From Cryptosporangium sp044454545 (lineage in GTDB: Bacteria; Actinomycetota; Actinomycetes; Mycobacteriales; Cryptosporangiaceae), in the NCBI RefSeq assembly GCF_044454545.1, contig NZ_JBITDV010000010.1, forward strand, positions 248,001 through 312,000: a DNA stretch of 64,000 nucleotides. Direction: 5' to 3'. Positions 48,240-57,028 of the stretch are shown here, piece by piece. The notes beneath the pieces were generated by a model, which was not told the origin of the DNA, did not search any database, and worked only from the letters and a program-made list of their open reading frames with translations. Each line of letters begins with the position of its first letter. Positions within the stretch are counted from its first letter, which is position 1. Both the position numbers and the translations under genes were made by a program.

Positions 48240-50795
48240 CTACCCGTGCTGCCCCACCACTCGCAGCCGTCGGGTGGCCTCGTCCGAAGGCTCGTCCGAC
48301 TCGGACGACGACGTCCGTGCGGTCACCCAGGCCTCGAGCCGCTCCATCGGCAGTGGACGCGCGAACAGGAAGCCCTGAGCGACGTCGCAGCCCATCTCCT
48401 CCAGATGCGCCAGCGCCCGCTCGCTCTCGACGCCCTCGGCCACTACGGACAGGCCCAGGTGCTGCGCGAGGCCGACGATCGAGCGCACGATGCCGAGATC
48501 AGCCGCGTCGGTGTTCATCCCGAGCACGAACGACCGGTCGATCTTGATCTCGTGCACCGGGATCGTCCGCAGGTAGCTGAAGGCCGACGTGCCGACCCCG
48601 AAGTCGTCGAGGGACAGCCGCACACCGCGCTCGGCCAGCGCCTGCAGCGTCGCCAGCGGACGCTCGGCGTCGGTCAGTGCCCCGCCCTCGATGATCTCCA
48701 GCGTCAGCATCTCGGCCGGGACACCGGCCTCGGCCACCAGGGCGTCCAGCTCGGCGGGGAAGTCCGGATCCTGCAGCGTCCGGGCCGAGAGGTTGACCGA
48801 CACTCCCAGCGGCCGTCCCCGGTCTTGCCAGCGCCGGGCCTCGGCCAGCGACTCACGCAGCACCCAGCGCGTCAGCGGGCCGATCAGGCCGGTGTGCTCG
48901 GCGACCGGCACGAACTCGCCCGGCATCAGCAGGCCCTGCTCCGGGTGCTCCCACCGCACCAGCGCCTCGACGCCGATCAGCCGCCGGTCGGCCAGCGAGA
49001 CCTTGGGCTGGTAGTGCACGGTCAGCTCGCCCTGCTCGATCGCGCGGCGCAGCTCGGGCACGAGCCCGAGCCGGTGGACGCTGTGCGACTCCATCGACGG
49101 GCTGTAGACGGCGACGCCCCGGGGCTGTGCCTTCGCGGCGTCGGTGGCCGCGTCGACCCGGCGGAACAACGCCTCGCTGTCGTTCGCGTGATCCGGGAAC
49201 AGCGCCACGCCCACCGCGGCGCCGACCTCGATCGTGAAGTTCTCCAGCGGGAACGGCTCGATCGCCGCCCGCCGCAGGTCGGCCGCCAGAGCCACCACGC
49301 AGTCGACGCCGGACGCCCGCAGCAGCACCGCGAACTCGTCTCCGCCGAGCCGGGCGACCAGCGCGCCGTCGGGGGCGTACTCGCGCAGCCGGCGGCCCAC
49401 CTCGGCCAGCAACTGATCGCCCGCCTTGTGGCCCAGCGTCTCGTTGACGCCCCGCAACGCGTCGATGTCGAACTCGAGCAGCGCGACGACTTCGTCGGGG
49501 ACCGGGTCGACCGCGATCGCGGCCTCCACCGCCTCGACCATCCGCCGCCGGTTGGGCAGCCCGGTCGTCGTGTCGTGGTAGGCGTCGTAACGCAACCGCT
49601 CGACCAGCCGGGAGTTCTCCACGGCCACCGCGGCGTGCGCGGCGAGCGTCTCCAGCAGCCGGACGTCCGCGGACCCGAACGTCGCCAGGTCGTGCAGGCG
49701 GTCGGCCACCTCGAGGCAGCCGACGACGGCGGTGCCCGACCGCAGCGGGACGACGATCAGATCCTTGACCTCGCGGCCACGCAGCGCGCGGCGCAGCCGC
49801 AGGTCGGCGTTGGCACCGCGGGGACCGAGGTGCACGGTGACGCCGGTGTCGAGCACCCGGCGGCGGATCGGGTCTTCGCCGAGCTGCTCGTCGATCAGGC
49901 CGGCCTGATCGACCCGCGCGACCAGCGCGGTCTCCGGATGACGTCCCAGAGCGGGCATCCACAGCGTGGCCGACTCGGCCGACAGCAGCTCGCGGACCCG
50001 CGTGAGCATCGTGTCGGCCAGGCTGTTCTCCTGCCTGGCCGTCGAAACCGCCCGGGTGAACGCGTACAGCTCGCCCAGGCTCTTGTGCTGGGCCAGGAAC
50101 TGCGCGTACGCGCGGTACCCGGCCACCAGCACCACGGCCAGCACGAGCAGCAACGCCAGCGCCAGCATGTTGACCTTGAGGACGATCAGCACGACCAGCC
50201 CGACGGTCGTGTTCAGCACGCCGACCGAGATCGACGCGATGACCAGGCGGGTGACCGCGACCGGCGCCGGGCGTCCCTCGTACAGCGTGATCGCGAACAG
50301 GATGCCGGTGAAGCTGACCAGGTCGGCCAGGCCGACCGCGAGCAGCACCGAGACCCACAGCAGCGGCTTCGACGGGTCGAGCGGGCCCATGTAGGCGAAG
50401 ACCGCGGCGGCGACCCCGGTCTCGGCCGCGGCGACCGTGGTGTTCGTCACGAACTTGTGCGGGGTGGTCCGCCGGACGGCGTTCACCAGGATGACGGCCG
50501 TCAGCCGGCTGATGACCAGCGCCAGCGGCGAGAGCCAGAACAGGCCCAGCACGAGCGGGATCTCGGAGATCGAGAACGAGTGCGTTTCCCGCCGGAGCTG
50601 GACGTGGAGCTGGGTGGCCTCGCCGACCATGAACAGCCCGACGAACACCGGGATGAGCCAGGCCGGTTTCAGCGTCGCGCCGGTGACCGTGATCGCGGCC
50701 TCGGTGCCGGCGACGCCGACGGCGGCCGTGACGAGGACGAGTGGCCAGAGCCGGGTGGGAACCCCGGCGATGCGCCGCCTCATCACGTCGGCCAC
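48240..50795 (-). CDS. Membrane-bound GAF-GGDEF-EAL cyclic-di-GMP turnover protein
   Basis: The ~851-residue product has an N-terminal sensor with about seven to eight membrane segments to residue ~250, a GAF domain (~270-420), a GGDEF domain (intact motif in LVARLGGDEFAVLL) and an EAL domain. The EAL domain keeps its metal-binding residues: EALVRWEHP, N in SVNLSART, E in LEIIEGG, LDDFGVGTSAFSYL, K in EIKIDRSF and AEGVES, so phosphodiesterase activity is likely. The GGDEF substrate region (DIDALRGVNETLGHKAGD) is somewhat atypical, so cyclase activity is less sure. I prefer the GTG at 50795 with GGGGAGG upstream; GTG 50822 is the longer alternative. Confidence 0.92.
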   Translation of the reverse strand: MADVMRRRIAGVPTRLWPLVLVTAAVGVAGTEAAITVTGATLKPAWLIPVFVGLFMVGEATQLHVQLRRETHSFSISEIPLVLGLFWLSPLALVISRLTAVILVNAVRRTTPHKFVTNTTVAAAETGVAAAVFAYMGPLDPSKPLLWVSVLLAVGLADLVSFTGILFAITLYEGRPAPVAVTRLVIASISVGVLNTTVGLVVLIVLKVNMLALALLLVLAVVLVAGYRAYAQFLAQHKSLGELYAFTRAVSTARQENSLADTMLTRVRELLSAESATLWMPALGRHPETALVARVDQAGLIDEQLGEDPIRRRVLDTGVTVHLGPRGANADLRLRRALRGREVKDLIVVPLRSGTAVVGCLEVADRLHDLATFGSADVRLLETLAAHAAVAVENSRLVERLRYDAYHDTTTGLPNRRRMVEAVEAAIAVDPVPDEVVALLEFDIDALRGVNETLGHKAGDQLLAEVGRRLREYAPDGALVARLGGDEFAVLLRASGVDCVVALAADLRRAAIEPFPLENFTIEVGAAVGVALFPDHANDSEALFRRVDAATDAAKAQPRGVAVYSPSMESHSVHRLGLVPELRRAIEQGELTVHYQPKVSLADRRLIGVEALVRWEHPEQGLLMPGEFVPVAEHTGLIGPLTRWVLRESLAEARRWQDRGRPLGVSVNLSARTLQDPDFPAELDALVAEAGVPAEMLTLEIIEGGALTDAERPLATLQALAERGVRLSLDDFGVGTSAFSYLRTIPVHEIKIDRSFVLGMNTDAADLGIVRSIVGLAQHLGLSVVAEGVESERALAHLEEMGCDVAQGFLFARPLPMERLEAWVTARTSSSESDEPSDEATRRLRVVGQHG

Positions 50796-50930
50796 GCGCA
50801 CCTCCCCGACGGTATCCGGCACGGCTCCACGAACGGCCCTGCTGCGGCGATCAGCCCAGCTACGGCGATCACATCATGCAGGACCAGCGCGGCGGCCTCC
50901 CGGGAAAGGTGCACAGTTTCAGCGCAACGG

Positions 50931-51287
50931 TCAGTTCCCGCTGGACCCAGGGAGGAGGCCGGTGTCACCCGTTCCGGACATGGGATCGGCGCCGGTTGCA
51001 ACTTCCATGTTCACGGCGACCTTTCCCGTCCCGTTCAGGACGGCACTCGGGACGGAAGGCACGCCAGGGAACTCCGTCCAGCTGCTGCCCGCGGGCCGGC
51101 CGGACGACCCCGGCGCCGAGCCTCCGGTGCCCCCGCTCAGCACCGCGACCTCCGCTCCGCCGTCGTCGGCGACGAAGACGCTCCCCGCCGTGCCCGGAAC
51201 GCCGAACACTCCGCCGGCCAGGGCGAAGGCCAGCCCGACGGCGGCAACCACACCGCCCGCCGCACTACCGGCAGATCGTCCCCGCAT
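50931..51287 (-). CDS. Small Gly/Ser-rich secreted protein, unknown function
   Basis: The 118-residue product begins MRGRSAGSAAGGVVAAVGLA, a signal-peptide-like hydrophobic stretch, followed by a Gly/Ser/Val/Pro-rich part without cysteines. A strong GGAGG site lies 5 nt before the ATG, which is the main reason to believe the gene. I do not recognise it. It is upstream of, and on the same strand as, the GGDEF-EAL gene. Confidence 0.6.
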   Translation of the reverse strand: MRGRSAGSAAGGVVAAVGLAFALAGGVFGVPGTAGSVFVADDGGAEVAVLSGGTGGSAPGSSGRPAGSSWTEFPGVPSVPSAVLNGTGKVAVNMEVATGADPMSGTGDTGLLPGSSGN

Positions 51288-51459
51288 CGCTTCCTCCAAA
51301 AACCGACACTTGCCTCTTCAGGTCAAAATCCCCCCGATAATGGAGTATCTCACGCCCCGGTCCCCCCTGTACCACCGTGAGCGCTCACCTGTACCACCGA
51401 GAGCGGCGGTGGAACGCGTGTGCGACCCTGCCCGCGGCCACTACAAACAAAGGAACCGG

Positions 51460-52170
51460 GTGGACGAGCGGAGCCTGAGCGACGTCTGGACCAACGTTCT
51501 GGGCACGCAGCCCGATCCACCGCCCTGGCTGATCCTCACGGCCGCGGCCGTCGCGCTGGTGGTGATCGTGCCGCACGGGCTCTGGCGGATCTCCCGGAAC
51601 GTCGTGACGATCGCCCACGAAGGCGGCCACGCGGCCGCGGCCGTCCTCAGCGGCCGGCGCCTGACCGGCATCCGCCTGCACTCCGACACCTCCGGCGTCA
51701 CGGTCTCCAAGGGCAAGCCGTACGGGCCGGGCATGGTCGCGACCGGCGTCGCCGGCTACATCACCCCGTCGTTGCTCGGCCTGCTCGGCGCCGCCCTGCT
51801 GACCGCCGGACGGATCACCGCGATGCTCTGGCTCGCGATCGTCGGGCTGGCCGCGCTGCTGGTGATGATCCGCAATTTCTACGGCGTGTTGTCGGTGGCC
51901 GTCACCGGCGGTGCGGTCTTCGTCGTCTCCTGGTTCGGCACCCCGACCCTCCAGGCCGGGTTCGCCTACGCGTTCACCTGGTTCCTGCTGGTCGGCGGCG
52001 CCCGGCCGGTGATCGAGCTGCAGCGTCTCCGCCGTCGTGGTCAAGCTCCTCATTCGGACGCGGATCAGCTCGCGAAGTTGACCGGCCTCCACCCCTTGCT
52101 TTGGGTAGCTTTGTTCGCGTTTGTAGCGATCGCCTGCCTGTTGCTGGGTGTTCGCTGGCTCCTGGCCTGA
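51460..52170 (+). CDS. M50-type membrane metalloprotease-like protein
   Basis: The 236-residue product has the zinc-protease motif HEGGH at 53-57 in IAHEGGHAAAAVLSG, inside a membrane segment, plus about five more hydrophobic segments and GYITPSLLGLLGAALL. This is the M50B layout (site-2-protease-like), which in bacteria often cuts membrane regulators. An N-x2-D-type second motif is not obvious; RNFYGVL may be the equivalent region. The GTG at 51460 has AAAGGAA upstream. Substrate unknown. Confidence 0.85.
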   Translation: MDERSLSDVWTNVLGTQPDPPPWLILTAAAVALVVIVPHGLWRISRNVVTIAHEGGHAAAAVLSGRRLTGIRLHSDTSGVTVSKGKPYGPGMVATGVAGYITPSLLGLLGAALLTAGRITAMLWLAIVGLAALLVMIRNFYGVLSVAVTGGAVFVVSWFGTPTLQAGFAYAFTWFLLVGGARPVIELQRLRRRGQAPHSDADQLAKLTGLHPLLWVALFAFVAIACLLLGVRWLLA

Positions 52171-52201
52171 GGTTCGTTCGACACGGTCAGTACCGAGGGG
52201 G

Positions 52202-52222
52202 GAGCCTTGCGCAGCAAGGCTC
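52202..52222 (+). terminator. Hairpin after the M50 gene
   Basis: A perfect 9-bp stem (52202-52210 with 52214-52222) with a 3-nt loop lies 31 nt after the stop. A CATAAT at 52235-52240 could be the -10 of the following gene, with no good -35. Confidence 0.5.
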
Positions 52223-52308
52223 GCAGTCGATCGGCATAATGGCACCCGCACATCTTCGGGAACACGGTTGAGCAGCCAGCCGCCCTATTTGGGAGGGGTG
52301 GCTGGGTA

Positions 52309-52974
52309 GTGGTTGCAGCGGGTGGCGCCGCGTTCCCTAGCGACGTCGCGTTGCTTCGCGACGAGTTGCTGTCGGCGAGGACGGAACTCGACGGCCTGCG
52401 CGAGGCGATGGGCCGGAGAGCCGTGATCGAACAGGCCAAAGGCGTGTTCATGGAGCGCTACGGCGTCGACGAAGAGGGCGCGTTCGCGCGGCTGGTCGCG
52501 CTGTCGCAGAGCACGAACGTCAAGCTCGTCCAGATCGCCACCGACGTGGTGGCCCGGTCGGGCGGGACCGGCGGCGACAACGGCCGGATCAACTGGATCG
52601 ACCGCGCGCTCGACGCGTTCTGCGAGCCCGCGGTCGTGCTCAGCCCGATCCCGACCGAGCGCGGCGCGGTCTCCGACTTCCAGGTCGACCACGCCAACCG
52701 GGCCGCGGTCCGGTGGATCGGGCGTCCGCGGGAGCGGGTCCTGCGTGCGACGGCCGCGTCGCTCTATCCGTCGGCCACGGCGACCGTGCTGATCAACGCG
52801 TGCCGTCGGGCGCTCGCGACCGGCGCGCTGGTCGGTGCACCGTGGCCGGTGGCCGACGACGAGCCCCATGCGGACGCCGAGCACCGACGGCCGGTGCGGG
52901 TGCACGCCGCCAGGGTCAGCACCGTGGTGCTGGTGACCTGGCAGGTCCTGAACAGCGCGGCGCGCGAGGGCTAG
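52309..52974 (+). CDS. ANTAR domain RNA-binding regulator with PAS-like C-terminal domain
   Basis: ANTAR proteins bind paired RNA hairpins and act as antiterminators. The 221-residue product has a short coiled coil (ALLRDELLSARTELDGLREA), then the ANTAR core RRAVIEQAKGVFMERYGVDE and AFARLVALSQ, and a C-terminal PAS-like domain (FQVDHANRAAVRWIGRPRER). The order, with ANTAR before PAS, is the reverse of the common GAF/PAS-ANTAR. The GTG has GGGAGG 12 nt upstream, a rather long spacing. Its stop codon overlaps that of the convergent gene at CTAG. Confidence 0.88.
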   Translation: MVAAGGAAFPSDVALLRDELLSARTELDGLREAMGRRAVIEQAKGVFMERYGVDEEGAFARLVALSQSTNVKLVQIATDVVARSGGTGGDNGRINWIDRALDAFCEPAVVLSPIPTERGAVSDFQVDHANRAAVRWIGRPRERVLRATAASLYPSATATVLINACRRALATGALVGAPWPVADDEPHADAEHRRPVRVHAARVSTVVLVTWQVLNSAAREG

Positions 52975-55253
52975 GAGCCGCGTAGCGAGGCGGCGAACTC
53001 GTCCGGGGGCATCGGGCTGGCGAAATACCAGCCCTGCCCGGCGTCGCAGCCCAGCTCGCGCAGCCGGTCGGCCTGGCCGGCGGTCTCCACGCCCTCGGCG
53101 GTGACGCTGAGCCCGAGCGTGTGCGCGAGCCCGACCAGCGCACCGACGACGTCCATGTCGGCGCCGGGCACCCGCTCGGGCGGACGCCGCTCCATCGTGG
53201 TGCCCGGCCCGGAGTCGGCCACCGGCACCGGAACCGGGCTCTTCACCGGCTCCGGGCCGGCCTCGATCACGGCCGGATCGGCGACGCCCTGCAGGAACGG
53301 GCCGGCCAGCTTCAGCTCGCGGATCGGCAGGTGCCGCAGCGTCGAAAGGTTCGAATAACCGGTGCCGAAGTCGTCGATGACGATCCGGATGCCCTCGCCG
53401 GCCAGCGCCTGCAGCACCTCGGTCGGCGCCTCGGCGCTGCCGACGATCGCGCTCTCGGTGATCTCCAGTTGCAGCCCGTCGGGCGGCAGGCCGGTGCGGT
53501 CGAGCACCACCGCGACGTCGTTCAGCAGCGAAGGATCGCTGACCTGCCGGGCCGCGATGTTGACGCTGACCAGCGGCGGCCGCGCGCCGAGCGTCTGCCA
53601 GCGGGCGGCCTGACGGCAGGCCTCGGCCAGCACCCAGCGCCCCAGCGGGACGATGAAGCCGGTCTCCTCGGCCAGCGGGATGAACTGCGCCGGGCCGAGG
53701 ACGCCGAAGCGGGGGTGGTTCCAGCGGACCAGCGCCTCGGCCGCGTACACCGCGCCGTCGGCGAGCCCGACGATCGGCTGGAAATCGAGCTGGAACGCAC
53801 CGCTCTCCAGCGCGGCGGGCATCGCGGCGGCCAGCCGGCGCCGGGCGGCCTCGCGCTCGCCGCGGCCGGACTCGAACACCGCCCAGGACCGGGCCGGGTC
53901 GGCCTTCGCCCACTCCAGCGCGGTCTGCGCGGCCCGCAGCAGCCCGGACGCATCGGTTCCGGCCGCGTCGACCTCGGCCACGCCGATCGTCACGGTCACC
54001 GGAATCGCGTGCGCGCCGACGCCGAACGGGCGGCCCAGCACCGCCAGCACCCGCCGGGCGAGCGCCTCGGCCGCACCGCGGTACCCACCGGGGCCGACCA
54101 GGATCGCGAAGTCGTCGCCGTCGATCCGGGCGACCAGGTGACCGGCGCGGGAGATCTCCTCGGTCAGCCGGTCGGCCACCGAAGCGAGGATCTGGTCGCC
54201 GGCCTCGTGCCCGAGGCTGTCGTTGACCGCGGCCAGCCCGTCGACGTCGATCACCAGGATGCCGACCGGATCGCGCGGCCCGGTGCGGACCAGCACCTCG
54301 CGCAGCCGGTCGAAGAACAGCGCCCGGTTGGGCAGGCTGGTGAGCGGGTCGTGCAGCGCCTGGTGGACCAGCCGCGCGCGCATCCGCCGCCGGTCGGTGA
54401 CGTCCTCGACCACGGTCAGCTGGTAGCGCGCGTCGGCTGCGGCGAGCTCCGTTCCCGGCGACTCCCCGAACGACGCCTCCCCCGGCGTGATCACCGACGT
54501 GGTGAGCTGCGTCCAGATCACCCCGCCACCGTTGACGACGAGCGGGCGCTCCCCGGAGATCGGCCCGGGGCTGTCGCTGCGCAGCCCGATCTCGGTGGGA
54601 CCGGCGAACGCGCCGTCCCGGTGCACCAGGTCGTCGAGGCGGCGTTCGCGGAGCTGTTTGAGCGTGTAGCCGAGCATCCGGCGCAGTGCCGGGTTGGCTT
54701 CGAGGATCGAGCCGTCCCACTCGCTGATCGCGATGCCGACCGCCGCGTTCTCGAACACGGCCCGGAACCGGGCGGCGTGCGCGCGCGACACCGCCTCCGA
54801 CTCGGACCGCGCGGCCAGGTCGGCCCGGCGCAGTTCCTCCTGCTGGGAGAGCGTCTGCTCGCGGATCGCCTCGGTGTAGCCGGTCACCAGCGCCGCCCGC
54901 AGCTCGGCCAGCCGGCCGGCCCCGGTCGGCACCCCCAGCGGGGCCAGCACCACGTCGTCGAGGAGCGCGATCGTGCGTCCGATGAAGTCGGGCGCCGAGA
55001 AACGGCGCGCCACCAGCGCGGCTCCGACCTCGCGGCCGGGTGCGCTCGAGAACGGGTCGGCGGACATCGCCCGGAGCAGGCGGGCGGTGTGCGTACGGAG
55101 CTCGGCCTCGATCTCGGCCGAGCTCATCGCGACGAAACACGTGTCGCGTGCGATCTCCCACCAGCGGTGGGCCACCGCGTCGACGACCGCCGAAGCCACG
55201 ACGACCCCGGTGCTCCCGGCGTGGACCGCCACGCGCACGCCTCCGCTGAGCAT
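52971..55253 (-). CDS. PAS-GGDEF-EAL protein with degenerate GGDEF motif
   Basis: The ~760-residue cytoplasmic product has an N-terminal helical domain (RWWEIARDTCFVAMSSAEIE), a PAS domain (FRAVFENAAVGIAISEWDGS), a GGDEF domain and an EAL domain. This resembles RmdA/RmdB-type proteins of Streptomyces. The signature reads DGDDF instead of GGDEF, so it is probably not an active cyclase. The EAL domain has EALVRWNHP, VSVNIAARQ, LEITES, IDDFGTGYSNL and AEGVET, but the KID triad is KLA (ELKLAGPF). A Pro-rich insert of about 45 residues interrupts the EAL domain. Start uncertain: ATG 55253 is chosen on family length. Confidence 0.88.
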   Translation of the reverse strand: MLSGGVRVAVHAGSTGVVVASAVVDAVAHRWWEIARDTCFVAMSSAEIEAELRTHTARLLRAMSADPFSSAPGREVGAALVARRFSAPDFIGRTIALLDDVVLAPLGVPTGAGRLAELRAALVTGYTEAIREQTLSQQEELRRADLAARSESEAVSRAHAARFRAVFENAAVGIAISEWDGSILEANPALRRMLGYTLKQLRERRLDDLVHRDGAFAGPTEIGLRSDSPGPISGERPLVVNGGGVIWTQLTTSVITPGEASFGESPGTELAAADARYQLTVVEDVTDRRRMRARLVHQALHDPLTSLPNRALFFDRLREVLVRTGPRDPVGILVIDVDGLAAVNDSLGHEAGDQILASVADRLTEEISRAGHLVARIDGDDFAILVGPGGYRGAAEALARRVLAVLGRPFGVGAHAIPVTVTIGVAEVDAAGTDASGLLRAAQTALEWAKADPARSWAVFESGRGEREAARRRLAAAMPAALESGAFQLDFQPIVGLADGAVYAAEALVRWNHPRFGVLGPAQFIPLAEETGFIVPLGRWVLAEACRQAARWQTLGARPPLVSVNIAARQVSDPSLLNDVAVVLDRTGLPPDGLQLEITESAIVGSAEAPTEVLQALAGEGIRIVIDDFGTGYSNLSTLRHLPIRELKLAGPFLQGVADPAVIEAGPEPVKSPVPVPVADSGPGTTMERRPPERVPGADMDVVGALVGLAHTLGLSVTAEGVETAGQADRLRELGCDAGQGWYFASPMPPDEFAASLRGS

Positions 55254-55389
55254 TGTCGGACAACCTTGACGACCGCCGAGCATACGGCCGACACCAACAC
55301 GTCGGTACCGGACGACCCGTCCGACCTCTCCTACCGGTCGGTCAGGCGCGCAGGCAAATCGATACATCAAGGTATGAACCTGAGCCTCA

Positions 55390-55395
55390 TAGAAT
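55390..55395 (+). promoter_or_regulatory. Possible -10 box for the Roadblock operon
   Basis: TAGAAT lies 135 nt before the first Roadblock gene, in the gap between it and the divergent GGDEF-EAL gene. No good -35 is visible. Confidence 0.25.
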
Positions 55396-55529
55396 ACGCA
55401 CCGCGCTCACCTCAGCGCTCGCTGTAGCCGTAGGATCCCTGCTGGGGCGCACGACCGATCGGCCCCGCTCGGCACTGGCTGCTCACCAGTAACGCGCGGA
55501 CCGGTCGCACCGGCTTGGAGAGGTGACGT

Positions 55530-55907
55530 GTGCCCGGGATCGACGAGAGCCTCCGTAGCGCCATGTCCATTCCCGGCGTGCTGGGCGCCGGGCTGGTCGA
55601 CTACGCCTCCGGGCTCGCCGTCGGCAGCGCCGGAGACTGGCCCTGCGGCGAGGAGCCGGCCGCGGCCGGTGCCACCGAGGTCGCGCGCGCCGCGCTGGAG
55701 AACGCCACGTTCGCGGTGTCGGCCGAGGGCGACATCGTCGAAGACATCGTGGTGGCCTCCGTGGCCCGCTACCACGTGCTGCGGTTCCTGAACGCGAGAT
55801 TGGACAGCCGGCTCTTCCTGTACCTCTGGCTCGACCGCGAGCACGCCAACCTGGCGATGGCCCGCCACCGGCTGGCCGGTCTGGCGTCCGATCTGGTGCT
55901 CGGCTGA
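55530..55907 (+). CDS. Roadblock/LC7-like protein (operon member 1)
   Basis: Roadblock/LC7 proteins are small GTPase-regulating or scaffolding modules, MglB-like in bacteria. The 125-residue product starts at a GTG with GGAGAGG upstream. GVLGAGLVDYASGLAVGSAG and LFLYLWLDREHANLAMARH align with the last gene of this operon, so the two are paralogues. Its stop shares a base with the next start (TGATG). Confidence 0.75.
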   Translation: MPGIDESLRSAMSIPGVLGAGLVDYASGLAVGSAGDWPCGEEPAAAGATEVARAALENATFAVSAEGDIVEDIVVASVARYHVLRFLNARLDSRLFLYLWLDREHANLAMARHRLAGLASDLVLG

Positions 55908-57028
55908 TGTCCGGGGCCGCGGCCGAGGTGACCACCCGCCGTTGGGGTGGCGTCCCCGAGGCTCTGGACGAGTTGACCGCGGGTCGTGCCACCGGCGCGC
56001 TCCACGTCGAGGGGGTCGTCGGCGGCACGATCTACCTGCTCGACGGCGAGATCTACTACGTCCAGACCGCGGCCGCTCCCGGGGTCGACTGCCTGTTACA
56101 GGCCTCCGGCACCGTGCCGCCGTCGGTGTTCCAGACCGCCTGGACGGCCGGTGCCGCAGCCGGCCAGGTCGGCGAGGTGCTGGTCAAGTCCGGCGCGCTC
56201 AGCCGGGGCGAGGCCGAACTGTGCACCGCGGCGGCGATCACCGACGGCGCCTTCGCGCTGTTCACGGCGTCACCGGCGGAAATGGGGCCGGTGCGGTTCG
56301 CACCCGGCGAGGGCCACTGGTGGGGTGCGCTCCGCCGGGTGGGAGCCGCGGCGCTGGAGGTGCAGATCCGCAAGCGCCGCCGATTACTGGAGCGGACGCC
56401 GCCCGGGGACGCCGACGACCAGCCCGTGATCGCCGCGGCCCGGCTCGGACGCCACCACGTCGTCCTCACCGACTTGCAGTGGGAACTGGTCGTCCACGCC
56501 GACGGGCGCCGGACCCCCCGGGAACTGGCCCGCCTACTCGGACGCTCGGCGTTCACCGCCGTGCTCGAGACCCGCCGCCTGATGACCGCGGGCCTGGTCC
56601 GGGTGGCCACCGCTCCCCCGCTGAACCTGCCGCCGGCCACCCCGCCCGGCCCGCCGCCGGGCCTGCCGCCGGGCCAGGCGCCACCGCCACCGCCGCCGTC
56701 GCCCCGGCCGCCGGCCGCATCCACCACCCCCTCGCTCCCGCCCTACGCCGCGGCGCTCCCGGCCGATCCGGAGCACCCGGGCGCGCGGCACGCGTCCGAG
56801 ACGCCGGCTCCGGTCCCCGTGCTCGCGCGCCGGACGCCGGACGGGGCTCCGCTCCCCCGGCGCCAGCCCGCGCACGCGCTGCCCCGGCGGCAGCCCGGGG
56901 CAGCGCTGCGCGGGGTCGTGCCGGTCGGGCCGCAGCCGGACGTGCCGTCCGGCTCGGTCCTCGACGTGCCGGAGCCCGACTCCGGCCTGCTCTCCCGGGT
57001 CCGGAACGCCCTGGAGGGGCTCCGGTGA
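55907..57028 (+). CDS. DUF4388-like protein with winged-helix region and Pro-rich tail (operon member 2)
   Basis: The 373-residue product starts with a DUF4388/PATAN-like module: LTAGRATGALHVEGVVGGTI, IYLLDGEIYYVQTAAAPG and GEVLVKSGALSRGEAELC. Residues ~185-235 resemble a winged helix (DLQWELVVHADGRRTPRELA, ETRRLMTAGLVRV). The remaining ~135 residues are Pro/Ala/Arg-rich. DUF4388 modules are common in bacterial signalling proteins of delta-proteobacteria and cyanobacteria; their ligand is poorly known. It overlaps both neighbours. Confidence 0.7.
   Translation: MSGAAAEVTTRRWGGVPEALDELTAGRATGALHVEGVVGGTIYLLDGEIYYVQTAAAPGVDCLLQASGTVPPSVFQTAWTAGAAAGQVGEVLVKSGALSRGEAELCTAAAITDGAFALFTASPAEMGPVRFAPGEGHWWGALRRVGAAALEVQIRKRRRLLERTPPGDADDQPVIAAARLGRHHVVLTDLQWELVVHADGRRTPRELARLLGRSAFTAVLETRRLMTAGLVRVATAPPLNLPPATPPGPPPGLPPGQAPPPPPPSPRPPAASTTPSLPPYAAALPADPEHPGARHASETPAPVPVLARRTPDGAPLPRRQPAHALPRRQPGAALRGVVPVGPQPDVPSGSVLDVPEPDSGLLSRVRNALEGLR

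Noticed and set aside
47994..51380. Plus-strand open frame of about 1128 codons across two tRNAs and the GGDEF-EAL gene
   Set aside because: It runs through two tRNA genes and is His/Arg/Gln-rich; antisense artefact of high GC.
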